Source: Bradyrhizobium sp. 132 (GTDB lineage Bacteria > Pseudomonadota > Alphaproteobacteria > Rhizobiales > Xanthobacteraceae). From it: 64,000 nt of DNA. The stretch covers positions 124,001-188,000 of the forward strand of contig NZ_JADPKY010000170.1 in assembly GCF_023074185.1 (NCBI RefSeq). The letters are read 5' to 3'. This document shows, piece by piece, positions 45,359-52,828 of the stretch. The translations under genes and the position numbers were made by a program. The notes below the pieces were generated by a model, which worked only from the letters and a program-made list of their open reading frames with translations, did no database searches and was not told where the DNA came from. Each line of letters begins with the position of its first letter. The first letter of the stretch is position 1.

Positions 45359-45906
45359 AACCACATCACATCGAGCGGCTTGCCGCGCACGTTCGGGCCG
45401 AACAGCGTCATGGCGACCACCACGATCAACATCGCCGCGGTGATCAGGCCGAACACGCCGGTGACGCCGGCTTCCTTCAGCATGTAGGCGACGATGAAGC
45501 CAGAGAGCGTCGTGCTCAGCCGGCTCATTGAATAGACGAGGCCGGAGGCACGCGCGCGGACCTGGGTCGGGAACACCTCGGTCTGATAGGCGTGGTAGGC
45601 GTAGGACATCGTCGTGTTGCAAGCTGTCAGCAGCACGCCGCAGATGATCAGCAGCGAAGGCTCGGTCAGCCGGGCGAACGCCATGCCGAAGATGATGATG
45701 GCGGCGCACGCCCCCGCGATGATCCATCGCCGTTCGAACCTGTCGGCGAAGCTCGAAGCCAGCAGCGCCGCGATCGGATAGGCGAAGGCGACGATGAAAG
45801 CATATTGCAGGCTCTTGGTGACATTGATGCCTTTCTCGACCAGCAGCGTCGGCACCCAATTGGCGAAGCCGTGGAAGCCGAAGGCCTGGCAGAGGTTGAA
45901 CACCAT
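45334..45906 (-). pseudogene. C-terminal half of an MFS transporter
   Basis: The 190-residue frame reads as the last six helices of a major facilitator (FGFHGFANWVPTLLVEKGIN; helices near 25-45, 55-75, 80-105, 120-140, 150-165) with the loop YQTEVFPTQVRARASGL typical of metabolite:proton symporters. The first half is absent: just before the ATG at 45906 lies a different repeat (45913-46026). At the 3' end the reading frame runs into the CATTGCGAGCG repeat, ending VIASVAK. The gene is a remnant. Confidence 0.75.
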
Positions 45907-45912
45907 GAAGAG

Positions 45913-46026
45913 TGTCCCGGACGCGGCGCGGCATGAAATGACGCGACGCAGAGCCGGGACGCTAGCGGTGAGATGGGCCCCGGCTCAGCATCGCATCACT
46001 CTGTGCTGCGCTGCGTCCGGGGCACG
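45913..46026. repeat. GTCCCGGACGC...GCGTCCGGGGCAC repeat
   Basis: An imperfect inverted repeat with arms GTCCCGGACGCGGCGCGGCA and TGCTGCGCTGCGTCCGGGGC, containing an inner pair GAGCCGGGAC / GGGCCCCGGCTC. It sits exactly at the break where the N-terminal half of the MFS gene is missing. Confidence 0.75.
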
Positions 46027-46038
46027 AGAGGATAGCTC

Positions 46039-46485
46039 CTACTCATGCCGGTGCCCGTGCTTGCGCGCCTTCGCCTGCTTGCCTTCACCCGTCGGGATCA
46101 TCACCACGCGGCCGTAGCGGACGCCGCGTTCGGCGATGATGTGGTCGGCGAAATGTCTGACCTCGCCGGCATCGCCGCGAAGCGCCGTCATCTCCATGCA
46201 ATTGTTGTCGTCGAGATGGACATGCAGCGTCGCCAGCGCGAGGTCGTGATGGCCGTGGAATTCCTGCACCAGGCGTTTTGAGAGATCGCGGGCGGCGTGG
46301 TCGTAGACATAGACGAGGCCTGCGACGCAGGGGCCGGTCTGTGCGGTGTTTTCGCTGCTTTGTTGCAGGCCGGCGCGGGCGAGATCGCGAATCATCTCGG
46401 ACCGGTTCTGATAGCCGCGCGCTTCCGCCGCCGCGTCGATCTCCGCCAGCAGATCGTCCTCGATCGTGATCGTAATTCGCTGCAT
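46039..46485 (-). CDS. nikR: Nickel-responsive transcriptional regulator NikR
   Basis: NikR is a nickel-dependent repressor. The 148-residue protein has an N-terminal ribbon-helix-helix (MQRITITIEDDLLAEIDAAA; NRSEMIRDLARAGL) and a C-terminal ACT-like domain with the high-affinity nickel ligands in family spacing: His77, His88, His90 and Cys96 (HHDLALATLHVHLDDNNC). The C-terminus is Lys/His-rich. No nickel transporter or hydrogenase gene is next to it in this window, so its targets lie elsewhere or it has an adjacent remnant MFS gene as a former partner. Confidence 0.94.
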   Translation of the reverse strand: MQRITITIEDDLLAEIDAAAEARGYQNRSEMIRDLARAGLQQSSENTAQTGPCVAGLVYVYDHAARDLSKRLVQEFHGHHDLALATLHVHLDDNNCMEMTALRGDAGEVRHFADHIIAERGVRYGRVVMIPTGEGKQAKARKHGHRHE

Positions 46486-46537
46486 GAAAATGCCCCCTCG
46501 CGCCGCTCGATGCCGTTTTACACGGATTTGGCGAGGC

Positions 46538-48973
46538 TCACAGCTGCGTTGCCCTCAGCCGCAACGCATTTCCAACGACGCTCACCGAGGACAGCGCCAT
46601 CGCGGCCGCGGCGATGATCGGCGACAGCAACACGCCGAACGCCGGATAGAGGATGCCGGCCGCGATCGGAATGCCCGCGGCGTTGTAGATGAACGCAAAG
46701 AACAGGTTTTGCCGGATGTTGCTCATGGTCGCCTGCGACAACTTTCGTGCACGGACGATGCCGGTGAGATCGCCCTTGAGCAGGGTGACGCCAGCGCTCT
46801 CCATGGCCACGTCAGTGCCGGTGCCCATGGCGATGCCGACTTCGGCGGCGGCCAACGCCGGCGCGTCGTTGACGCCGTCACCGGCCATCGCGACGCTGCG
46901 GCCGGCCTTTTGCAACTTTGTCACCACCGCGCTCTTCTGATCCGGCAGCACCTCGGCCTCGACCTCGGCAATGCCGAGCCGGCGTGCCACCGCTTCCGCC
47001 GTTGTGCGATTGTCGCCGGTCAGCATGATGACCTTGATGCCTTCGGCTGCCAATGCCGTCAGCGCCTCTGGGGTGGAAGCCTTGACCGGATCGGCGATCG
47101 CGAACAGGCCGGCAAGCCGCCCATCGACGGCCATGTTGATCACGGTTGCGCCGTCGCCGCGCAGCCGTTCGGCCTCGGTATCAAGCGCTTTGGTGTCGAT
47201 GCCGATCGACGTCAGATATTTGGCATTGCCGAGCACGATGGTCTTGCCGTCGACCTCGCCGGTCGCGCCCTTGCCCGTCGGCGAATCGAATTGCTCGACC
47301 TGGCCCAGTGTGAGCTGCTTGTCCTTCGCCGCGCGCATGATCGCGTCGGCCAAGGGATGCTCGCTGGCGCGCTCGACGGTGGCCGCAAGGCGCAGGATGT
47401 CATCTTCCGCAAAACCGGCGGCCGCCACGATCGCGACCAGCTTCGGCTTGCCCTCGGTCAGCGTGCCGGTCTTGTCGATCACCAACGTGTCGATCTTCTC
47501 CATCCGCTCCAGCGCCTCGGCGTTCTTGATCAGCACGCCTGCCTGCGCACCGCGTCCGACGCCGACCATGATCGACATCGGGGTGGCGAGCCCGAGCGCG
47601 CAGGGGCAGGCGATGATCAGCACGCTGACGGCGGCAACGAGCCCGAAGGCAAGCCGCGGCTCCGGCCCGAACCAGGCCCAGGCAGCGAAGGCTGCGAGCG
47701 CGACGGCGATCACCGTCGGCACGAACCAGCCCGCGACCTGGTCGGCCAGCCGCTGGATCGGCGCGCGCGAGCGCTGCGCGTCGGCAACCATCTGCACGAT
47801 CTGCGACAGCAGCGTCTCGCGCCCGACCTTGTCGGCGCGCATGATGAAGCTGCCCGACTGGTTCAGCGTACCGGCGATGACTTTTGCGCCGCTCTCCTTG
47901 GTGACCGGCATGGATTCGCCCGTCACGAGCGACTCGTCGAGCGAAGAGCGGCCCTCGAGGATGGTGCCGTCGACGGGTACCTTCTCGCCGGGACGAACGC
48001 GCAGACGATCGCCCGCATGGAGCGTATCGATCTCGACCTCGTGTTCGCTGCCATCAGGCTCGACGCGGCGCGCGGTCTTCGGGGCGAGCTGCAACAGCGC
48101 CTTGATCGCGCCTGACGTCGCGTCGCGGGCGCGCAGCTCCAGCACCTGGCCGAGCAGCACCAGCGCGGTGATCACAGCAGCCGCTTCGAAATAGACGGCG
48201 ACCGCGCCGCCATGGCCGCGGAAGGTCGCGGGGAAGATCTGCGGCGCGATGGTGCCGATCAGGCTGTAGACATAGGCAACGCCCGTGCCCATCGCGATCA
48301 GCGTGAACATGTTGAGGTTGCGCGTTAGCAGCGACTGCCAGCCGCGCAGGAAGAACGGCCAGCCTGCCCACAGCACGACGGGCGTGGCGAAAACGAGCTG
48401 GATCCAGTTCGACAGCGTCGGATCGGTCCAGTTGTGGGGGCCCGCGAGATGGCCGCCCATCTCCAGCACCACCGCCGGCAGCGCCAGCACACCGCCGATC
48501 CAGAACCGCCGCGTCATGTCGGCGAGCTCGGGGTTGGGACCGCTGTCGAGGCTTGCGACCTCCGGCTCCAGCGCCATGCCGCAGATCGGGCAGCTTCCCG
48601 GTCCGACCTGACGTACGTCCGGATGCATCGGGCAGGTGTAGATCGTGCCCACGGGCATCTCGGGCTCGGGTGTCTTCTGCTCTTCGTTCCTCTTGGCAAG
48701 ATATTTTGCGGGATCGGCGGCGAATTTGGTGCGGCAGCCGACCGAGCAGAAATGGAATGTCTCGCCGTGATGGTCGAAGCGGTATTTTGAGGTCGCGGGA
48801 TCGACCGTCATGCCGCAGACGGGATCGTGGACTCTTGTCGCGGCGGCGCCGTGGTCGTGATCGCCGCAGCAGGAGGAAGCCGCGGGCTGGGCGGCCGGCG
48901 CCGCTTTGCTGGAACAGCTGCATCCGGAATGTGTTTCCGGCTTGTGATGGTGTTCGTGTCCGACGTCGTTCAT
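46538..48973 (-). CDS. Heavy-metal (copper-type) P1B ATPase with N-terminal YHS domain
   Basis: The 811-residue exporter starts with a His/Cys-rich stretch, then a YHS-like domain (VHDPVCGMTVDPATSKYRF), a heavy-metal-binding CPMHPDVRQVGPGSCPICGM segment, and about eight membrane helices with the CPC motif IIACPCALGLATP. Catalytic motifs: DKTGTLTEGKP, SEHPLADAI (HP locus) and GDGVNDAPALA. CPC plus a CsoR-type neighbour suggests Cu(I) or Ag(I) export. The ATG at 48973 has GGAG seven bases upstream; ATGs at 48979 and 48994 are less well placed. Confidence 0.94.
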   Translation of the reverse strand: MNDVGHEHHHKPETHSGCSCSSKAAPAAQPAASSCCGDHDHGAAATRVHDPVCGMTVDPATSKYRFDHHGETFHFCSVGCRTKFAADPAKYLAKRNEEQKTPEPEMPVGTIYTCPMHPDVRQVGPGSCPICGMALEPEVASLDSGPNPELADMTRRFWIGGVLALPAVVLEMGGHLAGPHNWTDPTLSNWIQLVFATPVVLWAGWPFFLRGWQSLLTRNLNMFTLIAMGTGVAYVYSLIGTIAPQIFPATFRGHGGAVAVYFEAAAVITALVLLGQVLELRARDATSGAIKALLQLAPKTARRVEPDGSEHEVEIDTLHAGDRLRVRPGEKVPVDGTILEGRSSLDESLVTGESMPVTKESGAKVIAGTLNQSGSFIMRADKVGRETLLSQIVQMVADAQRSRAPIQRLADQVAGWFVPTVIAVALAAFAAWAWFGPEPRLAFGLVAAVSVLIIACPCALGLATPMSIMVGVGRGAQAGVLIKNAEALERMEKIDTLVIDKTGTLTEGKPKLVAIVAAAGFAEDDILRLAATVERASEHPLADAIMRAAKDKQLTLGQVEQFDSPTGKGATGEVDGKTIVLGNAKYLTSIGIDTKALDTEAERLRGDGATVINMAVDGRLAGLFAIADPVKASTPEALTALAAEGIKVIMLTGDNRTTAEAVARRLGIAEVEAEVLPDQKSAVVTKLQKAGRSVAMAGDGVNDAPALAAAEVGIAMGTGTDVAMESAGVTLLKGDLTGIVRARKLSQATMSNIRQNLFFAFIYNAAGIPIAAGILYPAFGVLLSPIIAAAAMALSSVSVVGNALRLRATQL

Positions 48974-48996
48974 TGCCATGCTCCGGCCTTGCAACT

Positions 48997-49015
48997 TATA
49001 CCCTAGGGGGGTATA
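48997..49015. promoter_or_regulatory. CsoR-type operator between the P1B ATPase and its regulator
   Basis: The perfect palindrome TATACCC-TAGGG-GGGTATA lies in the 50-bp gap between the divergent ATPase and CsoR-family genes, nine bases before the regulator ATG. G/C-tract palindromes flanked by TA-rich ends are typical CsoR-family sites. It most likely controls both genes in response to copper. Confidence 0.75.
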
Positions 49016-49023
49016 TAGCCACC

Positions 49024-49299
49024 ATGCGCAAAGACATCAAGGCATCCGTCGGAAAACGTCTCGGCCGGATCGAGGGTCAGGTTCGCGGCCTCTCGAAAAT
49101 GGTCGAGGAGGACCGCTACTGCATCGACATCGTCACGCAGATCTCAGCGGTGCGAGCCGCGCTGCGCCGGGTCGAGGAAGAGGTTTTGAAGGACCACGTC
49201 GCCCATTGCGTCGAGCATGCGATCGCGAGCGGCGACAAGGCCGACCAGCGCGAGAAGATCGCGGAGCTGATGGCGGTGATCGGGCGGGCGGAGCGCTAG
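49024..49299 (+). CDS. CsoR-family metal-sensing repressor
   Basis: The 91-residue all-helical protein has the CsoR/RcnR fold pattern (RLGRIEGQVRGLSKMVEED) and the copper-ligand trio Cys33 (RYCIDIV), His58 and Cys62 (KDHVAHCVEH), the W-X-Y set of Cu(I) sensors. It is divergent from a copper-type P1B ATPase with a palindrome in between, so copper-responsive derepression of the exporter is the likely role. Confidence 0.9.
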   Translation: MRKDIKASVGKRLGRIEGQVRGLSKMVEEDRYCIDIVTQISAVRAALRRVEEEVLKDHVAHCVEHAIASGDKADQREKIAELMAVIGRAER

Positions 49300-49306
49300 G
49301 TTTCCA

Positions 49307-49388
49307 CCGTCATTGCGAGCGAAGCGAAGCAATCCAGAATCCCACCGCGGTGACAGTCTGGATTGCTTCGCTTCGCTCGCAATGACGG
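49307..49388. repeat. Palindromic repeat, CGTCATTGCGAGCG family (complete copy)
   Basis: CCGTCATTGCGAGCGAAGCG and its inverted arm CGCTTCGCTCGCAATGACGG enclose AAGCAATCCAGA...TCTGGATTGCTT. It starts eight bases after the CsoR-family stop and can fold into a long hairpin. Sister copy at 45279-45358. Confidence 0.9.
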
Positions 49389-49440
49389 CGTTGAGGGAGG
49401 CGAGCACCACCCCAATCGCCGGGCACGACGGCGGACGTTT

Positions 49441-50415
49441 CTACGCCGCCATCTCCTGCGCCCGTCCGCGTGCGCGGTACCTTGCGAGCTCGTTCAGCAG
49501 CACAAAATGATCGGAGAAGGCGACGCTCATTTCCGCGACCGCCTCAGGCATCACTTGCTCAGCCGGAATTTGATCCGGCGCCTCTTTGTCAATCGCTTCA
49601 GGAACGAGCGGCGGCGCACTGAGCGTTTCTGGAAAGACACTGAAGGTGCCGGCTACCTCCTCGAGCGGCTTCTGCTTGTCGGCCCAGTGCAGGGCGGTGT
49701 AGTCGAAACCGTGCACGATGGTGGGTTTGACGACTTCGAAATAGGGCGAGATGTCGAAGTCGCGGGGCATGTAGAGCGAGGAATCGCGAATATGCAGGAT
49801 CTCGCGGCGGGCAGCACGACTGCCGGCCTTGGTGATCTTGGGCAGGATCGGATAGCGCACGGCGTCGAAGGCCTGCGCGATCAGCGCCGAGCAGATGATC
49901 TTGGTGGGATCGCCCGAGCCGATCGAGATCATGCGGCGTCGCCAGCGCTGCGGGATCGGCAGCGGAAACAGAAAGCGCATCAGGTCGACGATATTCTTGG
50001 TGTCGTAGCCGAAGCCGATGCGGTTGATCGCATAGCGGCAGACCGTGGTGCGGTCCTCATAGGACAGCCCGACCGGGCGGCAGACCCGGGTGTGATAGGG
50101 GAAATATTTCGAAAGCGGCGCGGAGGTGACGCCCTCGCCGATATTGGCCTCGATCAGCACGTGGGGCTCGCCGTCGGGTTCCTCGGCGCCCTCGATCGGG
50201 CCGACATAGAGTGCGGCATGCGACCAGGTCGACTGCGTCAGATATTTGATGATGCCGGAAATGCGGTTGTTGCCCTCGACCAGCAGCACGTCGCCGGGCT
50301 CGATGACGCCGCGCAGATGCTCCGGGTCGCTCGGCGTGAACGGCTCATAGCCCGGCACCTCCTTCGAGAGGTACGCGGCAATAAGCTTGCCGGCTGAGTC
50401 TAGGACCGTCCCCAT
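49441..50415 (-). CDS. YiiX/YebB-like NlpC/P60-type cysteine hydrolase
   Basis: The 324-residue product resembles permuted papain-fold hydrolases: an early IEPGDVLLVEGNNRISGIIK, the catalytic His in STWSHAALYVG, a Glu in HVLIEANIGEG, and the late Cys in KIICSALIAQAF. The region after about residue 225 is a low-similarity tail. It has no signal peptide. Substrate unknown; relatives act on lipids or peptides. It is convergent with the CsoR-family gene. Confidence 0.78.
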   Translation of the reverse strand: MGTVLDSAGKLIAAYLSKEVPGYEPFTPSDPEHLRGVIEPGDVLLVEGNNRISGIIKYLTQSTWSHAALYVGPIEGAEEPDGEPHVLIEANIGEGVTSAPLSKYFPYHTRVCRPVGLSYEDRTTVCRYAINRIGFGYDTKNIVDLMRFLFPLPIPQRWRRRMISIGSGDPTKIICSALIAQAFDAVRYPILPKITKAGSRAARREILHIRDSSLYMPRDFDISPYFEVVKPTIVHGFDYTALHWADKQKPLEEVAGTFSVFPETLSAPPLVPEAIDKEAPDQIPAEQVMPEAVAEMSVAFSDHFVLLNELARYRARGRAQEMAA

Positions 50416-50607
50416 GTCGAACTCTCCCCACGGCCTTTTCCGGCCGCCTTTTTCTCTTCTCTATCATGGTCGAAACGTCTTGCAATTCGGTTCATAGCTC
50501 TGTGAGGTCTAGCACGATTGATTCACCATGATAGTTGCCGTGCAACATCGGATGCGGCAAGGTTCGCTAGCTGTTCCCGTTTGCCGCAAGTCTCCGGAAA
50601 CCATGAC

Positions 50608-52005
50608 ATGACAATCACGCGCCGCAGCTTCCTATCGGCGTCGGCGGGCCTTGCCGCGATGCCGGTCCTGCGCGCAACCGCGGCGACCCTGCCGCGCGAG
50701 GCTGACATTGTCGTGATCGGCGCGGGCGCGGCCGGAATTGCCGCAGCGCGGCGCATCATGGCGGCCAATCGCAAGGTCGTGGTGGTGGAAGCTACAGGCA
50801 AGATCGGCGGGCGCTGCATCACCGACACGACGACTTTCGACACGCCGTTCGATCGCGGCGCGCGCTGGATGCACAATCCCGACACCAATCCGATGATCCG
50901 GCTTGCGCGCAGTGCCGGGCTCGACGTGCTGCCGGCGCCATCGGGCCAGAAGATGCGCATCGGCCGCCGCAACGCACGCGCCGGCGAGACCGAAGAATTC
51001 CTGGCGGCGCTGGTGCGCGCCAACCGCGCCATCGACGAGGCTGGGCGCGGCAAGCTCGATACGGCTTGCGCATCGGCGCTGCCGAAGGATCTCGGCGACT
51101 GGGCCGGCGCGGCCGAGTTCATGCTGGGCGCGAGCTTCGCCGGCAAGGACCTGAGGGAGCTTTCGGCGATCGACAAGGCGCGCGCGCAGGATCGCAACGC
51201 CGCGATCGCCTGCCGCCAGGGCCTGGGAACTCTGATCACCAGGCTCGGTGAGCAGGCGCCGGTCGCGCTGTCGACGCCGGCGAGCCGCATCGTCTGGAGC
51301 AATCGCGACGTCAGTGTGGAGACGCAGGCCGGCAGGATTGCCGCACGCGCCGCCATCATCACGGTCTCGACCAATGTGCTGACCTCGGGTGCGATCAAGT
51401 TTGGGCCTGACATTCCCAAGCGCACGCTCGACGCCGCCTCGAAGCTCACCCTCGGAAGCTACGATCATATCGTGCTGCAACTGCCGGGTAACCCGTTGGG
51501 CCTGTCGCGCGACGACATCCTGATCGAACAGAGCAACTCGACGCGCACGGCGCTGATGTTCGCCAATATCGGCGGCTCCTCGCTGTGCTCGATCGATGTC
51601 GGCGGCTCGTTCGGCCGCGATCTCTCCGAGCAGGGCGAGAAGGCGATGACGGCCTTCGCCAGGGAATGGATCACAAAACTGTTCGGCAGCGAAGTCGCGG
51701 CCGCCGTGCAGAAAGCCAGCGCGACGCACTGGAACGCCTCGCCTTTCGTGATGGGTGCGATGTCGGCGGCCTCGCCCGGCGGTCAGCTCTCGCGAAAGAT
51801 TTTGGCCGAGCCGATCGGCAACCTGTTCCTCGCCGGCGAAGCCACGCACGAGTCCCTCTGGGGCACCGTCGACGGCGCCTGGGAAAGCGGCGAGCGCGCC
51901 GCGGACGCGGCACTACGCAAGATCGGTGCGCTGAAGGATGAGCCGAGCGATGTCCCGACGCAGTCGACGAAGAGGCGGCGTGCGCCGCGACGGCAGGGCA
52001 ACTAG
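50608..52005 (+). CDS. Exported flavin monoamine oxidase family protein
   Basis: The 465-residue product begins with a Tat signal (MTITRRSFLSASAGLAAMP), followed by the FAD-binding GXGXXG motif VVIGAGAAGIAAARRI, a KIGGRCITD second motif and a C-terminal FAD-contact LFLAGEATHESLWGTVDGAWESG (read in two parts). It should oxidise an amine in the periplasm, with FAD inserted before export. The ATG at 50608 gives the Tat motif. Its stop overlaps that of the convergent TauE gene by four bases. Confidence 0.88.
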   Translation: MTITRRSFLSASAGLAAMPVLRATAATLPREADIVVIGAGAAGIAAARRIMAANRKVVVVEATGKIGGRCITDTTTFDTPFDRGARWMHNPDTNPMIRLARSAGLDVLPAPSGQKMRIGRRNARAGETEEFLAALVRANRAIDEAGRGKLDTACASALPKDLGDWAGAAEFMLGASFAGKDLRELSAIDKARAQDRNAAIACRQGLGTLITRLGEQAPVALSTPASRIVWSNRDVSVETQAGRIAARAAIITVSTNVLTSGAIKFGPDIPKRTLDAASKLTLGSYDHIVLQLPGNPLGLSRDDILIEQSNSTRTALMFANIGGSSLCSIDVGGSFGRDLSEQGEKAMTAFAREWITKLFGSEVAAAVQKASATHWNASPFVMGAMSAASPGGQLSRKILAEPIGNLFLAGEATHESLWGTVDGAWESGERAADAALRKIGALKDEPSDVPTQSTKRRRAPRRQGN

Positions 52006-52772
52006 CGCAGTATGCCGTCTAACACGGGCAGCCCGGCGATCACCGCTATTGCGATCAGCCCGTAGCAAATCGCGCGGAACACTTTCTCGCTGGCACGGCC
52101 GAACAGCGAGGCGCCGAAGGCGACGCCGATCGCATAGACCGGGCCGACGATCAGCGAGAGCACGAGCGATTCGCGCGAGATCAGTCCCGTGGTCGCATAG
52201 CTGACCATCGAGAAAAAATCCGATGCGCCAAAAAACAGCAAGATGTTGGCGCGCGCGACGATCGATGCGACCGGGCGGCCGAGCCAATAGCCGACGATCG
52301 GCGGGCCGCCGGTCTGTGCGAGGCCGCTACAGAACCCGGAGAGGCTGCCGATGCCGACCGAGAGCCAGGCGTGGTCCTTGCCGCGATAGCGCCAGCCCGA
52401 CAGCAGCAGAAGCAACAGCGCGGCGACGAAGCAGGAGATGATCCAGCGCGTCGTGACGGGCTCGAGCACGCTGAGGAAATAGGTGCCGACGGGTACGGCG
52501 ACCAGCGCGCCGAGCACGATCACCGCGGTGGCCTTGCGATCCGCCTTGCGCCAGGCGTCAGGCAGCAGCGGCGCGGCCGCGACGAAATCGATCACGAGGA
52601 GCAGCGCGGCAACGAGCCGCGGCGCCGCGATGCTGCTCGCCAGCGGCATGAAGATCAGCGCCGAGCCGAAGCCGGAGAAGCCGCGCGCGGTGCCCGAAAC
52701 GAAAGCGACGGCGCAGAGCGCCATCGCAATGGTGAGGCTGACGTCTTTTGGGAGAAAGTCAGTGAGACTCAT
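52002..52772 (-). CDS. TauE/SafE family sulfite/organosulfur permease-like protein
   Basis: The 256-residue membrane protein has about eight hydrophobic segments and the family's GFSGFGSALIFMPLAS-like motif near the N-terminus (residues 31-47) and its repeat GFCSGLAQTGGPPIVGYWLG in the second half. The substrate cannot be named. Overlaps the convergent amine oxidase gene end. Confidence 0.88.
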   Translation of the reverse strand: MSLTDFLPKDVSLTIAMALCAVAFVSGTARGFSGFGSALIFMPLASSIAAPRLVAALLLVIDFVAAAPLLPDAWRKADRKATAVIVLGALVAVPVGTYFLSVLEPVTTRWIISCFVAALLLLLLSGWRYRGKDHAWLSVGIGSLSGFCSGLAQTGGPPIVGYWLGRPVASIVARANILLFFGASDFFSMVSYATTGLISRESLVLSLIVGPVYAIGVAFGASLFGRASEKVFRAICYGLIAIAVIAGLPVLDGILR

Positions 52773-52828
52773 GCTCTATTATTTCTCGAGCATGACGTTG
52801 TCCGAATACCGCTTCACACTTTCCGGCG

